DNA of 64,000 bases, taken from positions 372,001 to 436,000 of the forward strand of contig NZ_FORQ01000002.1 of assembly GCF_900114045.1 (NCBI RefSeq), read 5' to 3'. A model generated the notes under the pieces. It was not told the DNA's origin, made no database searches, and saw only the letters and a list, made by a program, of their open reading frames with translations. Origin of the DNA: Kaistella treverensis (lineage in GTDB: Bacteria > Bacteroidota > Bacteroidia > Flavobacteriales > Weeksellaceae). Positions 53,855 to 62,797 of the stretch are shown piece by piece. The translations under genes and the position numbers were made by a program. Position 1 is the first letter of the stretch. Every line of letters starts with the position of its first letter.

Positions 53855-54508
53855 TTAAGCGTTCATTTTCGCAATGGTATCAATTCCACCTTTGGTTTTT
53901 TGGCCTATTTTGCAGGTAATTTCTGCATCTAAAGGTAAAAAAACATCCATTCTGGAACCGAATTTTATAAAACCGAATTCGTGCCCGGCTTTCGCAGTAT
54001 CACCTTCATTACAGTTAAAAACAATGCGGCGCGCCACATAGCCCGCAATCTGGCGGAACACCACAATATGATTGGTTAAACTTTGTACCGCAATCGTAGT
54101 TCTTTCATTTTCCGTGGACGATTTTTCGTGCCACGCGACCAAATATTTTCCGGGATGGTATTTTTTATAAATAACGTCGCCCGACACCGGATAACGGCAA
54201 ATGTGAACATTAAGCGGCGACATAAAAATAGAAACCTGTATGGCTTTTCCCTGAATAAATTCGGTTTCTTCAACGTGTTTAATCATCACCACTTTACCGT
54301 CCACCGGCGCGATTACGTTTTCTTTATGATTTAAAATATCGCGATTGGGAACTCGGAAAAACCAGAAAATTAACCCATAAATGATGAGCAGCGGCAGAAC
54401 CACAGCCAGTCCCCACATTTCCAAAAAATAAACCGATAATATACTGATTACAGTGAAGGCAATGCCCGCGACTATCAGCGTACCTTTGGATTCTTTATGA
54501 AGTTTCAT
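53855..54508 (-). CDS. psd: Phosphatidylserine decarboxylase (short, type II)
   Basis: Membrane-associated pyruvoyl enzyme that makes phosphatidylethanolamine. Two hydrophobic segments open the protein (about 11-28 and 34-50). The catalytic body follows with APVDG (67-71), SPLNVH (97-102), and the self-cleavage site GS in KFGSRMDVF (Gly184-Ser185). The 217 residues match the short archaetidylserine-decarboxylase-like form common in Bacteroidota. cdsA lies three bases upstream on the same strand, so two consecutive phospholipid steps are co-expressed. The 90-base gap 53765-53854 holds only a weak CCGG-centred hairpin. Confidence 0.92.
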   Translation of the reverse strand: MKLHKESKGTLIVAGIAFTVISILSVYFLEMWGLAVVLPLLIIYGLIFWFFRVPNRDILNHKENVIAPVDGKVVMIKHVEETEFIQGKAIQVSIFMSPLNVHICRYPVSGDVIYKKYHPGKYLVAWHEKSSTENERTTIAVQSLTNHIVVFRQIAGYVARRIVFNCNEGDTAKAGHEFGFIKFGSRMDVFLPLDAEITCKIGQKTKGGIDTIAKMNA

Positions 54509-54511
54509 AAC

Positions 54512-55387
54512 TTAAAATAATTTTTCTAAAATAAAGTATAAATATACGACTGGTGCGCAGATAATAAAACTGTCTAAACGGTCTAAAATTCCGCCGTGAC
54601 CGGGAATAATATTTCCAGAATCCTTCACACCGAAATTTCTTTTCAGCTGGCTTTCAACCAAATCTCCGAACGGCGCGAAAACCGAAACCAAAAATCCTAC
54701 AATGATAAAATTTCCGCGTAAATCCGGAAATCTCATTTCGATAAAATACCCGATTATAAGGGTGAAAAAAACGCCGCCGGCAAATCCTTCCCAGGTTTTT
54801 TTCGGTGAAATTTTCGGCGCCATTTTGTGTTTTCCGAAAAATTTTCCGGTGAAGAACGCAAATGAATCGCTGCTCCAAATTAAAACAAAAAGGAAGAAAA
54901 CTTCGAGCGTAAATGTTTCTTCAACCATCGAAAACTTCGGTAAACCTAAAGCGAAACTAAATGGCAGCGCGGTATAAATAACGGTGAAAATTAATTTACC
55001 GTTATCAAAGTATAATTCCTTTGGAAATTTAAATAAAGTGATCACAGCAATAACGATGAGCGATAGCGCTAATATTTCGGAAAGGTTGAAATTGAAATAA
55101 AAACCGTGCTGAAAAAACCGTTTGGAAAAATAGTAGAAAACGAGAATTATAAGGGGGAAAACGACCCATTTTTCCCAACTTTTCGGATCGAATTTCATGA
55201 TCCGTATGCATTCCCAGGCGCCAACAAAAACGAAAAAAGTCATGAGCCCGTAAAAAAGATTCTGCTGTTTTACCAGTCCGGGAGAAACTGAATTAATCCA
55301 TTCTGCGCCAAGTGGAGTTGTACACATGATGACAAGCAAGCCATATAAAGCACCACCAAAAAGGCGTAGAAGTAGATTTTTATCCAA
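54512..55387 (-). CDS. cdsA: Phosphatidate cytidylyltransferase
   Basis: Integral membrane enzyme that makes CDP-diacylglycerol from phosphatidate and CTP. The 291 residues carry about seven to eight membrane segments. The C-terminal signature SDSFAFFTGKFFGKHKMAPKISPKKTWEGFAGG (about 170-204, given here by its blocks) has the conserved acidic and SPKKTWEG residues. DSFIICAPVVYLYF ends the protein. Three bases separate it from psd. Confidence 0.93.
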   Translation of the reverse strand: MDKNLLLRLFGGALYGLLVIMCTTPLGAEWINSVSPGLVKQQNLFYGLMTFFVFVGAWECIRIMKFDPKSWEKWVVFPLIILVFYYFSKRFFQHGFYFNFNLSEILALSLIVIAVITLFKFPKELYFDNGKLIFTVIYTALPFSFALGLPKFSMVEETFTLEVFFLFVLIWSSDSFAFFTGKFFGKHKMAPKISPKKTWEGFAGGVFFTLIIGYFIEMRFPDLRGNFIIVGFLVSVFAPFGDLVESQLKRNFGVKDSGNIIPGHGGILDRLDSFIICAPVVYLYFILEKLF

Positions 55388-55432
55388 AATTTTTAATTAA
55401 TGTTGAGCTGGTTTTGCGGCGTATAAAGATTT

Positions 55433-56014
55433 TTAATCTTCCAGCAAAAGTAAGAAAAGTTTTGTATTATCCTTATTCGGAGTATCTAATTTTGAATTGC
55501 TGCCGCTGATAGAAGTAAGATTCCGGATATTTCCGTTGCGTTTGATTTTGCTCATCGCGTCGTTCAGATTTGTCACGATTTGCGAAACATTAGCCATAAT
55601 CACAATTTTTTCCGGCAGGCGCGAAGAGTGATAATGCAGAATGTTATTGTGTGACAGCATAATTCTCCCGTCGTAAGCAATCAGATATTCACAGGTGATA
55701 AAAGCGCAGTCGTTGAAAAGTTCGAGATTGGTTGTGTAAGGAATGCTGATGACATCGAGGAAATTTTTCAAATCCTGATCCCAGCAAAAAACCGATTTTA
55801 CCTGCTCGATCTTCAGAATATGATTTAAGGTATTGAGCGCTTCCGCTTCATCTGCACAGTAATTAAAAAATCCGCCGGAATGGGTAAATAATTGCGCAAA
55901 CTTATAATCGAGGTCAGCATTTTTCAGCTGATCTCCAAGTTTAACCAAATCCTGTTCATTTTCTTCTTCAGGTTGATTCAATATTTTCCCGACCAATTTT
56001 TTAAATAGACTCAA
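55433..56014 (-). CDS. LUD-domain protein (LutC/YkgG-like)
   Basis: 193 residues, soluble. The N-terminal 35 residues are charged (SLFKKLVGKILNQPEEENEQDL). The core (about 60-165) has the LUD pattern: a variable strand-helix region, then CAFITCEYLIAYDGRIMLSH (about 107-126, the DCAISGADFAIAETGTI-like block) and LPEKIVIMANVSQIV (about 133-147). In other bacteria LUD proteins belong to lactate-utilisation complexes, but no lutA/lutB genes are here. It lies between cdsA and ftsH, a placement that recurs in this group, so a role tied to membrane quality or lipid metabolism is possible. Confidence 0.8.
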   Translation of the reverse strand: MSLFKKLVGKILNQPEEENEQDLVKLGDQLKNADLDYKFAQLFTHSGGFFNYCADEAEALNTLNHILKIEQVKSVFCWDQDLKNFLDVISIPYTTNLELFNDCAFITCEYLIAYDGRIMLSHNNILHYHSSRLPEKIVIMANVSQIVTNLNDAMSKIKRNGNIRNLTSISGSNSKLDTPNKDNTKLFLLLLED

Positions 56015-56082
56015 TTTCGAAATTTATAAGATTGTTATACAAAAATAAAAAATATTTCAAGAAACAATCAATTTTATAAAAG

Positions 56083-56118
56083 AATCCTGATTATTTCTTT
56101 CGGTTAATAATCAGGATT
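56083..56118. terminator. Bidirectional hairpin between ftsH and the LUD gene
   Basis: AATCCTGATTATT / AATAATCAGGATT, thirteen base pairs with a ten-base loop. The T run is good on the plus strand and interrupted on the minus strand, where it should end the ftsH transcript. Some read-through from ftsH into LUD is possible. Confidence 0.7.
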
Positions 56119-56127
56119 TTTTAAGTT

Positions 56128-58131
56128 TTAAAGTTGTGTTCCGGAATCCGGTGCGATAATCTCTTCGCCTTCCGGTTCTCCTTCTTTATGCGCATTGGAC
56201 ACCGGATTTTCGGTAAGTTCCGGATCCCAGGCTCTCTGACCGAAGACTTCTTCTAAATCTTCGCGGAAAATAACCTCTTTTTCAAGGAGTTTTGCTGCGA
56301 GAGCATCCAGTTTGTCTTTGTTGTCGCTCAGGATTTGCAATGCTCGTTGATATTGCGTTTCAATGATTTTCGAAATTTCTTCGTCGATCATTTTAGCGGT
56401 TTGATCAGAATAAGGTTTTCCGAAACTATATTCCGACTGACCGGAGCTGTCGTAGTATGAAATATTACCTAATTTGTCGTTTAGACCATAAATCGTAACC
56501 ATGGCCTGCGCTTGTTTGGTAACTCTTTCCAGATCGGAAAGTGCGCCGGTGGAAATATTTCCAAAAATGGTTTGTTCCGCAGCACGGCCACCTAAAGTCG
56601 CACAAAGTTCATCAGACATCTGTTCAGTGGTCGTCAATTGTCTTTCTTCCGGTAGATACCAGGCTGCGCCTAATGATCGTCCACGTGGCACAATTGTAAC
56701 TTTTAAAAGCGGTGCAGCATGCTCTACCAACCAGGAAATGGTAGCGTGACCAGCTTCGTGGTAGGCAACACGTCTTTTTTCTGACGGCTTAATGGCCTTA
56801 TTTTTCTTTTCCAGACCACCGATGATTCGGTCAACAGCGTCTAAGAAATCCTGAGTCATTACTGATTCGTGAGAATTTCTGGCCGCAATCAAAGCGGCTT
56901 CATTACAAAGATTGGCAATATCAGCTCCGCTGAATCCAGGAGTTTGTTTCGCAAGAAAATCACGGTCGATGTTATCATCCAGTTTAATTTTCGCTAAATG
57001 CACATCGAAGATTTCGCGTCTTTCATGAAGTTCCGGCAAATCAACATAAATTGAACGGTCAAAACGTCCCGCACGCATCAAAGCTTTATCCAAAATATCA
57101 GCGCGGTTGGTTGCTGCCATTATGATTACATTGGTATCGGTACCGAAGCCGTCCATTTCCGTAAGCAACTGGTTGAGTGTATTTTCTCGTTCGTCGTTTC
57201 CACCGGTCATATTTCCTTTACCTCTTGCTCTACCAATTGCATCAATTTCATCGATGAAAATAATGGCAGGAGATTTTGCTTTTGCCTGCGCAAATAAATC
57301 ACGTACACGCGAAGCACCTACACCCACGAACATTTCAACGAAATCTGATCCTGAAAGCGAGAAAAACGGAACTTTAGCTTCACCTGCTACAGCTTTTGCT
57401 AACAAGGTTTTACCGGTTCCTGGAGGACCAACAAGCAAAACACCTTTCGGAATTTTACCGCCTAATTTGGTGTATTTATCGGAATTTTTAAGGAAATCTA
57501 CAACTTCCTGAACTTCTTCTTTTGCGCCTTCCAAACCTGCAACATCTTTAAAAGAAACGTTTACTTTATCTTTTTCATCGAAGAGCTTAGCTTTTGACTT
57601 ACCTATTGAAAAAATTTGGCCGCCACCGCCGCCGCCGCCGCCGCCCATCATCTTGCGGAAGATGACGAAATAAAACAGCGCCATAATAGCAATCCAGAAA
57701 ATTGCGGTAAACAATAATTCGGTCATTGGATTTTTACCAATGCCGTAATCTTTTTTAGTTGCTACTGCGGGATTTTCCGCCTTAATTGTGTCAAATTTTT
57801 GCAGGAAAAGCTGCAGATCACCAAAACTTAAAGTGTAATCCGGTTTTGGTGAAAAATCAAAAGCAGAAAAAGGGCTTCTTTCTTTTTGAACCTGCTTCGT
57901 CGCCGCTTCCGTTTTTGCGGCCTGAGTTAGAAAAACATCCGCTTTTTCGGTGTCTTTATAAATAAGCACATTATCTACTTTGCCTTGCTCCATCAGCTGG
58001 TAAAATCCTTCTTCATCTATTGTATTGGTGTCATCACCATTCATATTAGAAAAGAAAAAGAGAAATAACGCAACTATAACGATGGGGAAGAACCAGTTAA
58101 AACCTTTATTATTATTCATATCTTTTTTCAA
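56128..58131 (-). CDS. ftsH: ATP-dependent zinc metalloprotease FtsH
   Basis: Membrane-anchored AAA+ protease that degrades unassembled membrane proteins and regulators. The 667 residues begin with a membrane segment (about 12-30), a periplasmic domain (about 31-130) and a second membrane segment (about 135-158). A run of nine glycines follows (about 164-172). The AAA domain has GPPGTGKT (about 235-242), the Walker [10 protein letters not shown] and the arginine-finger region [18 protein letters not shown]-like [10 protein letters not shown]. The protease site is HEAGH (about 457-461). The C-terminal tail is acidic. rsfS lies 36 bases upstream on the same strand. Confidence 0.97.
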   Translation of the reverse strand: MKKDMNNNKGFNWFFPIVIVALFLFFFSNMNGDDTNTIDEEGFYQLMEQGKVDNVLIYKDTEKADVFLTQAAKTEAATKQVQKERSPFSAFDFSPKPDYTLSFGDLQLFLQKFDTIKAENPAVATKKDYGIGKNPMTELLFTAIFWIAIMALFYFVIFRKMMGGGGGGGGGQIFSIGKSKAKLFDEKDKVNVSFKDVAGLEGAKEEVQEVVDFLKNSDKYTKLGGKIPKGVLLVGPPGTGKTLLAKAVAGEAKVPFFSLSGSDFVEMFVGVGASRVRDLFAQAKAKSPAIIFIDEIDAIGRARGKGNMTGGNDERENTLNQLLTEMDGFGTDTNVIIMAATNRADILDKALMRAGRFDRSIYVDLPELHERREIFDVHLAKIKLDDNIDRDFLAKQTPGFSGADIANLCNEAALIAARNSHESVMTQDFLDAVDRIIGGLEKKNKAIKPSEKRRVAYHEAGHATISWLVEHAAPLLKVTIVPRGRSLGAAWYLPEERQLTTTEQMSDELCATLGGRAAEQTIFGNISTGALSDLERVTKQAQAMVTIYGLNDKLGNISYYDSSGQSEYSFGKPYSDQTAKMIDEEISKIIETQYQRALQILSDNKDKLDALAAKLLEKEVIFREDLEEVFGQRAWDPELTENPVSNAHKEGEPEGEEIIAPDSGTQL

Positions 58132-58167
58132 AATTCTGCGCGGGATTTTTCCCGGCAGATGCTGTAA

Positions 58168-58530
58168 TTAATTTTCTATTTTAGTTATTGCCGCGTCGCC
58201 CCAAAGCTCTTCAATATCGTAGTATTCGCGGGTTTCGCGCTGGAAAACATGCACCACAACAGAAACATAATCCAATAAAACCCAAAGGTTATTTTCTGTT
58301 CCTTCTACATGCCAAGGTCTGTCGTGCAGGTCGTTTCTTACTTTTTTTTCGATGTTTCCGGCGAGCGCAGAAACCTGGGTATTAGAGTTACCGGTGCAGA
58401 TAATAAAAGTTTGTGCAACGGAATTTTCTATTTTTGAAAGGTCGAAAATCATGATGTCTTCTCCTTTTGTATCTTGTATAGCTTCTACGATTTTATCGAT
58501 TAGAAGTTGTTTTTCTGGAATCTTATTCAT
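58168..58530 (-). CDS. rsfS: Ribosome silencing factor RsfS
   Basis: Binds ribosomal protein L14 and blocks subunit joining when nutrients are scarce. The 120 residues match the family: a nucleotidyltransferase-like fold with FDLSKIENSVAQTFIICTGNS (about 29-49), VSALAGNIEKKV and the C-terminal WVLLDYVSVVVHVFQRETREYYDIEELWGDA. It heads the rsfS-ftsH unit and is divergent from birA. Confidence 0.95.
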   Translation of the reverse strand: MNKIPEKQLLIDKIVEAIQDTKGEDIMIFDLSKIENSVAQTFIICTGNSNTQVSALAGNIEKKVRNDLHDRPWHVEGTENNLWVLLDYVSVVVHVFQRETREYYDIEELWGDAAITKIEN

Positions 58531-58550
58531 TAAAAATTTTGTATAATCTG

Positions 58551-58558
58551 CAAATTTA
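58551..58558 (-). promoter_or_regulatory. Promoter -7 element of rsfS-ftsH
   Basis: On the minus strand TAAATTTG, 20 bases before the rsfS ATG. No clear -33 TTTG. Confidence 0.55.
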
Positions 58559-58617
58559 TTGTTTTTTTATTTAATTAGTCTGAAATTTGGCCTTTCCAAC
58601 TCTTAAAGTTTTCATAA

Positions 58618-59334
58618 ATGACCGACTTGTTTTACCTGCGGGAATGTTCTTCAACACAAGAAAAAATCGGGGAATTTATACCTGTAGAAAACCCGGCTTC
58701 GGTTGCCGTCTGCACTTTCAATCAAACTAAAGGAAAAGGTCAATATGGAAATTCCTGGGAATCTGGCAAAAACCTAAATATTGCTTATTCTCTGGCTGTA
58801 CCAACTTCGTCTATAAACCTTCCCGACCATTTGTTCAATTTCCATACCGCTGTTCTGGTGGCCGATTTTCTCGCCAATTTGACCACGCAAAAAGTTCAGA
58901 TTAAATGGCCGAACGACATCATCATCAAAAATAAAAAAATTGCCGGTTTGCTCGTAGAAAAAAAAATGCTGCTAAATGAGCCTTTTTTTGTGTTTGGAAT
59001 TGGCCTGAATGTGCTGCAGGAAGATTTCGAAAATCTGTCAAAAGCAGGTTCTTTGCTTACACAAACGGGTGTTTTGCACAATTTGGAAATTTTAACCCAA
59101 CAGCTTCACCAATACCTGGTTGAAAATATTTCTAAAAATGTAAATTCAAAAAAAACATTAAAACAGCTCAATAAAAATTTATTCCGTAAAGATTTGGTCT
59201 CGGTTTTTGAAATTAACCAAATAAGACAAAATGGCATTATCAAAGAAGTTGATGAAGCCGGTTTTTTGATGGTTGATCTGGAAAATGATGGATTAAAAAA
59301 GTTTTTCCATAAAGAAATTGAACTTCTTTACTGA
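58618..59334 (+). CDS. birA: Biotin-[acetyl-CoA carboxylase] ligase
   Basis: Attaches biotin to the carrier protein of acetyl-CoA carboxylase, the complex to which AccD in this window belongs. The 238 residues are the catalytic and C-terminal domains only, with no N-terminal winged helix, so it is a class I ligase without a repressor function. The biotinyl-adenylate loop is KGKGQYGNSWES (about 38-49, the GRGRxGRxW position). IKWPNDI (about 97-103) and KIAGLLVE (about 108-115) complete the site. It ends seven bases into the convergent lptF/G gene. Confidence 0.94.
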   Translation: MTDLFYLRECSSTQEKIGEFIPVENPASVAVCTFNQTKGKGQYGNSWESGKNLNIAYSLAVPTSSINLPDHLFNFHTAVLVADFLANLTTQKVQIKWPNDIIIKNKKIAGLLVEKKMLLNEPFFVFGIGLNVLQEDFENLSKAGSLLTQTGVLHNLEILTQQLHQYLVENISKNVNSKKTLKQLNKNLFRKDLVSVFEINQIRQNGIIKEVDEAGFLMVDLENDGLKKFFHKEIELLY

Positions 59335-60422
59335 TTTGCTCGCCGGAAATAAAGAAATAATGCGATCGGTCCGAACACCAAATTTGGAATCCACATTGCA
59401 ACAAGCGGCGTAAGTCCTTTGTTTTGCGAAACTACTTTCAAAACCTCGAAGGAAAAAACAAAGACGAAGGCCAGCGCAATCCCAATTGCTAAATTGATAC
59501 CCAAACCGCCGCGTTTTTTTTGCGACGAAAGTGAGAGCGCTAAAAATGTAAGAATAATGACCGAAAATGGCATCGATGTCCGCTGATGAAGTTCATTTAA
59601 ATAGGTATTCAAATTCGCATTTCCTTTTTCTTTTTCGCGGTTTACGAAAGTGACGAGTTCTGGCGTGGTTTTATTTTGACCGAGCAAAACATCGGGGAAA
59701 AGCTCTTCCGGCGGCAGGCCGAAATCCTTGGTCATGCTGTTGCCATTGTTCAGCTTTTCTTTATCATTTTTCAGAAATGTTTTTTCCAAAAAATTGGTCA
59801 TTGTAAAGCGCTTTTTTTCCGGTTCCCAATAGAAATCTGCAGCGTTCAGCTGGTAAATTAAATTCCTTTTTTTATCGAATTTCTGGTACAGAAATCCAGA
59901 GCCGCGCTTGTCTTTTTTGTTATAACTTTTAATGAAAATGTATTCGGTTTTTGAAAGTTGCGTGGAAACTTCCGCATTGCCGGTAAACTGGTCACGGCTT
60001 TTTGCGGTGTACGTGTAAGGTTCCAACTCGTTTTTTTTGGTATTTGCCAGCGGCAAAACAAAATGATTGATGAGCAAAGCTGCGGCTGCAATAGCTCCTG
60101 ATGTGATTAAATACGGCCGCGCAAAACGGTGAAAACTCGCGCCGGAACTGATAATCGCAACAATTTCGGTATTATTTGCTATTTTCGAGGTGAAAAATAT
60201 GACCGAAATAAAGACCAGAATCGACATAAATGTAATAACCAAATTCACGATCCAGAAAGGATAGAAATTAATTAAGAATTCGCTTACGGTAAATCCGTTT
60301 GATTCAATTCTTGGTGCTTTTGCCTGCACATCAATTACCAAAACGATGATACTCAAAAGTCCCAGCATAAACCCGAAGGTGCCGAGGTACTTTTTGATGA
60401 TATACAAATCGATAATTTTCAT
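59328..60422 (-). CDS. LptF/LptG family permease of the LPS export complex
   Basis: 364-residue inner-membrane protein of the YjgP/YjgQ family, which with LptB drives lipopolysaccharide out of the membrane. The N-terminal block IIDLYIIKKYLGTFGFMLGLLS (about 3-24) is the family signature. Three early membrane segments are followed by a periplasmic beta-jellyroll region (about 120-270) and three C-terminal segments (about 283-358, FSVIILTFLALSLSSQKKRGG...). Whether it is the LptF or LptG partner cannot be decided from one copy. It follows tgt by 19 bases on the same strand. Confidence 0.9.
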   Translation of the reverse strand: MKIIDLYIIKKYLGTFGFMLGLLSIIVLVIDVQAKAPRIESNGFTVSEFLINFYPFWIVNLVITFMSILVFISVIFFTSKIANNTEIVAIISSGASFHRFARPYLITSGAIAAAALLINHFVLPLANTKKNELEPYTYTAKSRDQFTGNAEVSTQLSKTEYIFIKSYNKKDKRGSGFLYQKFDKKRNLIYQLNAADFYWEPEKKRFTMTNFLEKTFLKNDKEKLNNGNSMTKDFGLPPEELFPDVLLGQNKTTPELVTFVNREKEKGNANLNTYLNELHQRTSMPFSVIILTFLALSLSSQKKRGGLGINLAIGIALAFVFVFSFEVLKVVSQNKGLTPLVAMWIPNLVFGPIALFLYFRRANQ

Positions 60423-60441
60423 GCTTTTTGGGCGGAATTTT

Positions 60442-61578
60442 TTACAGTCGGTTTTTTAATTGCGGAATAATTGAATCTTTCCATTCATAGAAATCGCCGG
60501 CGATAATATGTTCACGGGCCACACGAACCAAATCCAGATAGAAAGCTAAATTATGTACCGAAGCAATTTGCTTTCCTAAATATTCTTTCGAAGCAAAAAG
60601 GTGGCGTACATACGCTTTGGAATATTCGGAATCTACATAGCTCGTCCCAAGTTCGTCCAAAGCAGAAAAATCATCTTTCCACTTTTCATTTTTCATGTTC
60701 ATAATGCCGCCCCACGTGAAAAGCATTGCATTTCTCGCGTTTCTGGTTGGCATTACGCAATCCATCATATCAATTCCCAGTCCTATGCTTTCCAGAATAT
60801 TCCACGGTGTACCAACGCCCATTAAATAACGCGGTTTTTCTTTTGGTAAAACGTCGGTTACTTCGTTGGTAATGCGGTACATTTCATCTTCCGGTTCACC
60901 AACAGAAAGTCCGCCAATTGCGTTTCCTTCGGCATTCTGTTCAGAAATAAATTCCGCCGATGCTTTCCTTAAATCTGAATAAGTAGAACCCTGAACGATT
61001 GGAAATAAACGCTGCTTATGACTGTAAATTTCCGAATTTTCCTCAGTCCAGCTGATGCATCTTTTTAACCAACGATGCGTCATTTCCATCGAAGATTTTG
61101 CTAAATTATAATCGCACGGATACGGCGTACATTCATCAAAAGCCATAAAAATATCTGCACCAATTTGCCGCTGTATTTCCATTGATTTTTCGGGGGAAAT
61201 AAAATGCGTGCTGCCGTCGATATGGGATTTAAATTTTACGCCTTCTTCGTTCAGTTTTCTTGATTTTGACAAAGAGAAAACCTGATAACCACCGGAGTCA
61301 GTAAGAATTGGCAAATCCCAGTTCATGAATTTATGTAGTCCGCCGGCTGCCTGCATAACATCCATTTTCGGGCGCAGATTCAGGTGATAGGTATTTCCTA
61401 AAATAATCTGGGCTTTAATGTCATCTTTTAATTCTCTCTGATGAACGGTTTTCACCGAAGCTACAGTGCCAACAGGCATAAAAATTGGCGTTTGGATATT
61501 GCCGTGGTCTGTAGATAAGGTTCCGGCGCGGGCTTTTCCGGGTGTGGTATTATTTATGGTAAAAAATTGGGACTTCAT
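60442..61578 (-). CDS. tgt: Queuine tRNA-ribosyltransferase (zinc cysteines lost)
   Basis: Exchanges guanine 34 for a queuosine precursor in GUN tRNAs. The 378 residues from the ATG at 61576-61578 have the general acid in ILTDSGGYQVFSLS (Asp94), the substrate block VQGSTY...GNAIGGLSVGEP and the nucleophile in GLGIDMMDCVMPTRNARN (Asp270). The structural zinc site of the E. coli enzyme (CxCxxC...H) reads GTSYVDSEYSKAY here, so all three cysteines are absent (Gly311, Ser313, Asp316) while the His in SVHNL (His342) remains. Only one base separates it from the stop of the DUF4296 gene. Confidence 0.95.
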   Translation of the reverse strand: MKSQFFTINNTTPGKARAGTLSTDHGNIQTPIFMPVGTVASVKTVHQRELKDDIKAQIILGNTYHLNLRPKMDVMQAAGGLHKFMNWDLPILTDSGGYQVFSLSKSRKLNEEGVKFKSHIDGSTHFISPEKSMEIQRQIGADIFMAFDECTPYPCDYNLAKSSMEMTHRWLKRCISWTEENSEIYSHKQRLFPIVQGSTYSDLRKASAEFISEQNAEGNAIGGLSVGEPEDEMYRITNEVTDVLPKEKPRYLMGVGTPWNILESIGLGIDMMDCVMPTRNARNAMLFTWGGIMNMKNEKWKDDFSALDELGTSYVDSEYSKAYVRHLFASKEYLGKQIASVHNLAFYLDLVRVAREHIIAGDFYEWKDSIIPQLKNRL

Positions 61579-61579
61579 T

Positions 61580-61948
61580 CTATCGTGCAAATACGGGTAC
61601 GTTACGGTTTTCTTTTAATCTTTTTTCAATGTAAACTTTTGCGGCGGGGTCTTTTTCTAAAACAATTTTTTGGGCGTCATTTAAAATGCTTTCAATTTCG
61701 CCGGTCGCGGTGTAATATTTATAACTTTCGGTAAAAGCTTTACCGGTGGTTTTTTTCTGTTTTAAGGTGTAGCGCGTGGCATTGTCGAGATTCAGGTTTT
61801 GAATAACGCTTGTGAGTTGCTCGTTCATGGCGAAATCTGCAATAAGCTGCGACATGGTTTCTTTCTCCACTAAATTTTTCGGTGGATCAATTAATTTTCC
61901 GCAGGAAAAAGCAAAAAAAGCCAGAAATAACAGCCAAAATTTTTTCAT
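61580..61948 (-). CDS. DUF4296 lipoprotein
   Basis: 122 residues from the ATG at 61946-61948 (MKKFWLL). The lipoprotein signal ends at FFAFSC. The mature protein is helical and charged (KLIDPPKNLVEKETMSQLIADFAMNEQ...), matching the Bacteroidota family DUF4296, whose function is unknown. It overlaps the Dpm1-like gene by four bases (ATGA) and precedes tgt by one base, so the three are one translational unit. Conserved next to these genes in related genomes. Confidence 0.85.
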   Translation of the reverse strand: MKKFWLLFLAFFAFSCGKLIDPPKNLVEKETMSQLIADFAMNEQLTSVIQNLNLDNATRYTLKQKKTTGKAFTESYKYYTATGEIESILNDAQKIVLEKDPAAKVYIEKRLKENRNVPVFAR

Positions 61949-62661
61949 AACTTCCCGATGAGTGCTTTCCATTTTAAATTTAAAACGCCGAAAACCGCTT
62001 CGTGGATGATTCCGCCGTTCATTTTGCTGGTTCCGAGCTCGCGATTGGTGAAAATTATGGGAACTTCAACAATTTTAAAACCTTTCTGATAGGCACGGAA
62101 TTTCATTTCAATCTGGAAACCGTAGCCTTTCAGCTTTATGTTTTCCAAACCGATGTTTTCTAAAACCTTTCGGGAAAAACACACGAAACCTGCAGTGGTG
62201 TCGTGAATCGGAATTCCAAGAATGGTCTGAACATATTTCGAGGCAAAATAAGAAAGCAGCACTCTTCCCATGGGCCAGTTGACCACGTTTACGCCTTTGG
62301 AATAGCGAGAACCGATGCTCATGTCCGCTGTTTGACAGGCTAAAAATAATTTATTCAAATCCTGAGGATTGTGCGAAAAATCCGCATCCATTTCAAAAAT
62401 ATAATCGTAATTATTTTCCAGCGCCCATTTAAAACCGTGAATATAAGCTTGCCCAAGACCGTCTTTTACTTTCCTTATGCTTAGAAAAAGATTTTTTGGG
62501 TGCAAAAGCTGCATTTTTTTTACGGCCTCACCAGTGCCGTCGGGCGAGGAATCATCGACCACCAGAATATGGAAATCCTCCTGCAGCGCGAACACGGCAG
62601 AGATAATACTTTCGATATTCTCAATCTCATTATACGTTGGTATGATGACGAGTTTCTTCAT
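61945..62661 (-). CDS. Polyprenol-phosphate glycosyltransferase (Dpm1-like, family GT2)
   Basis: 238-residue GT-A fold enzyme. The N-terminal VIIPTYNEIENIESII (about 4-19) and VVDDSSPDGTGEAVKK (about 34-49) bind the sugar nucleotide. EMDADFSHNP (about 92-101) has the DxD-type metal ligands. GSRYSKGVNVVNWPMGRVLLS and the later GYGFQIEMKF and EVPIIFTNRELGTSKM are typical of Dpm1-like polyprenol monophosphomannose synthases. It has no membrane segment of its own. It makes a lipid-linked sugar for protein or envelope glycosylation. Upstream gene of the Dpm1-DUF4296-tgt-lptF/G run. Confidence 0.9.
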   Translation of the reverse strand: MKKLVIIPTYNEIENIESIISAVFALQEDFHILVVDDSSPDGTGEAVKKMQLLHPKNLFLSIRKVKDGLGQAYIHGFKWALENNYDYIFEMDADFSHNPQDLNKLFLACQTADMSIGSRYSKGVNVVNWPMGRVLLSYFASKYVQTILGIPIHDTTAGFVCFSRKVLENIGLENIKLKGYGFQIEMKFRAYQKGFKIVEVPIIFTNRELGTSKMNGGIIHEAVFGVLNLKWKALIGKL

Positions 62662-62775
62662 CCGGAAAATTAATGTGCAAAGATAAACTATTCCGCCGTT
62701 ATTTTTTTAAATTCTAATTTAGCTAAATCCTCGGTTCAGCTGCTTAATTTTTGGTTGAATTAGCCGTAATATTCT

Positions 62776-62783
62776 TATTTTTG
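62776..62783 (+). promoter_or_regulatory. Promoter -7 element of the DUF4271 gene
   Basis: TATTTTTG at 62776-62783. A GTTG (62754-62757, 18-base spacing) or TTTG (62750-62753) may act at -33. The TTG start codon follows 14 bases after. Confidence 0.6.
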
Positions 62784-62797
62784 CAAAAAGGTTTTTC

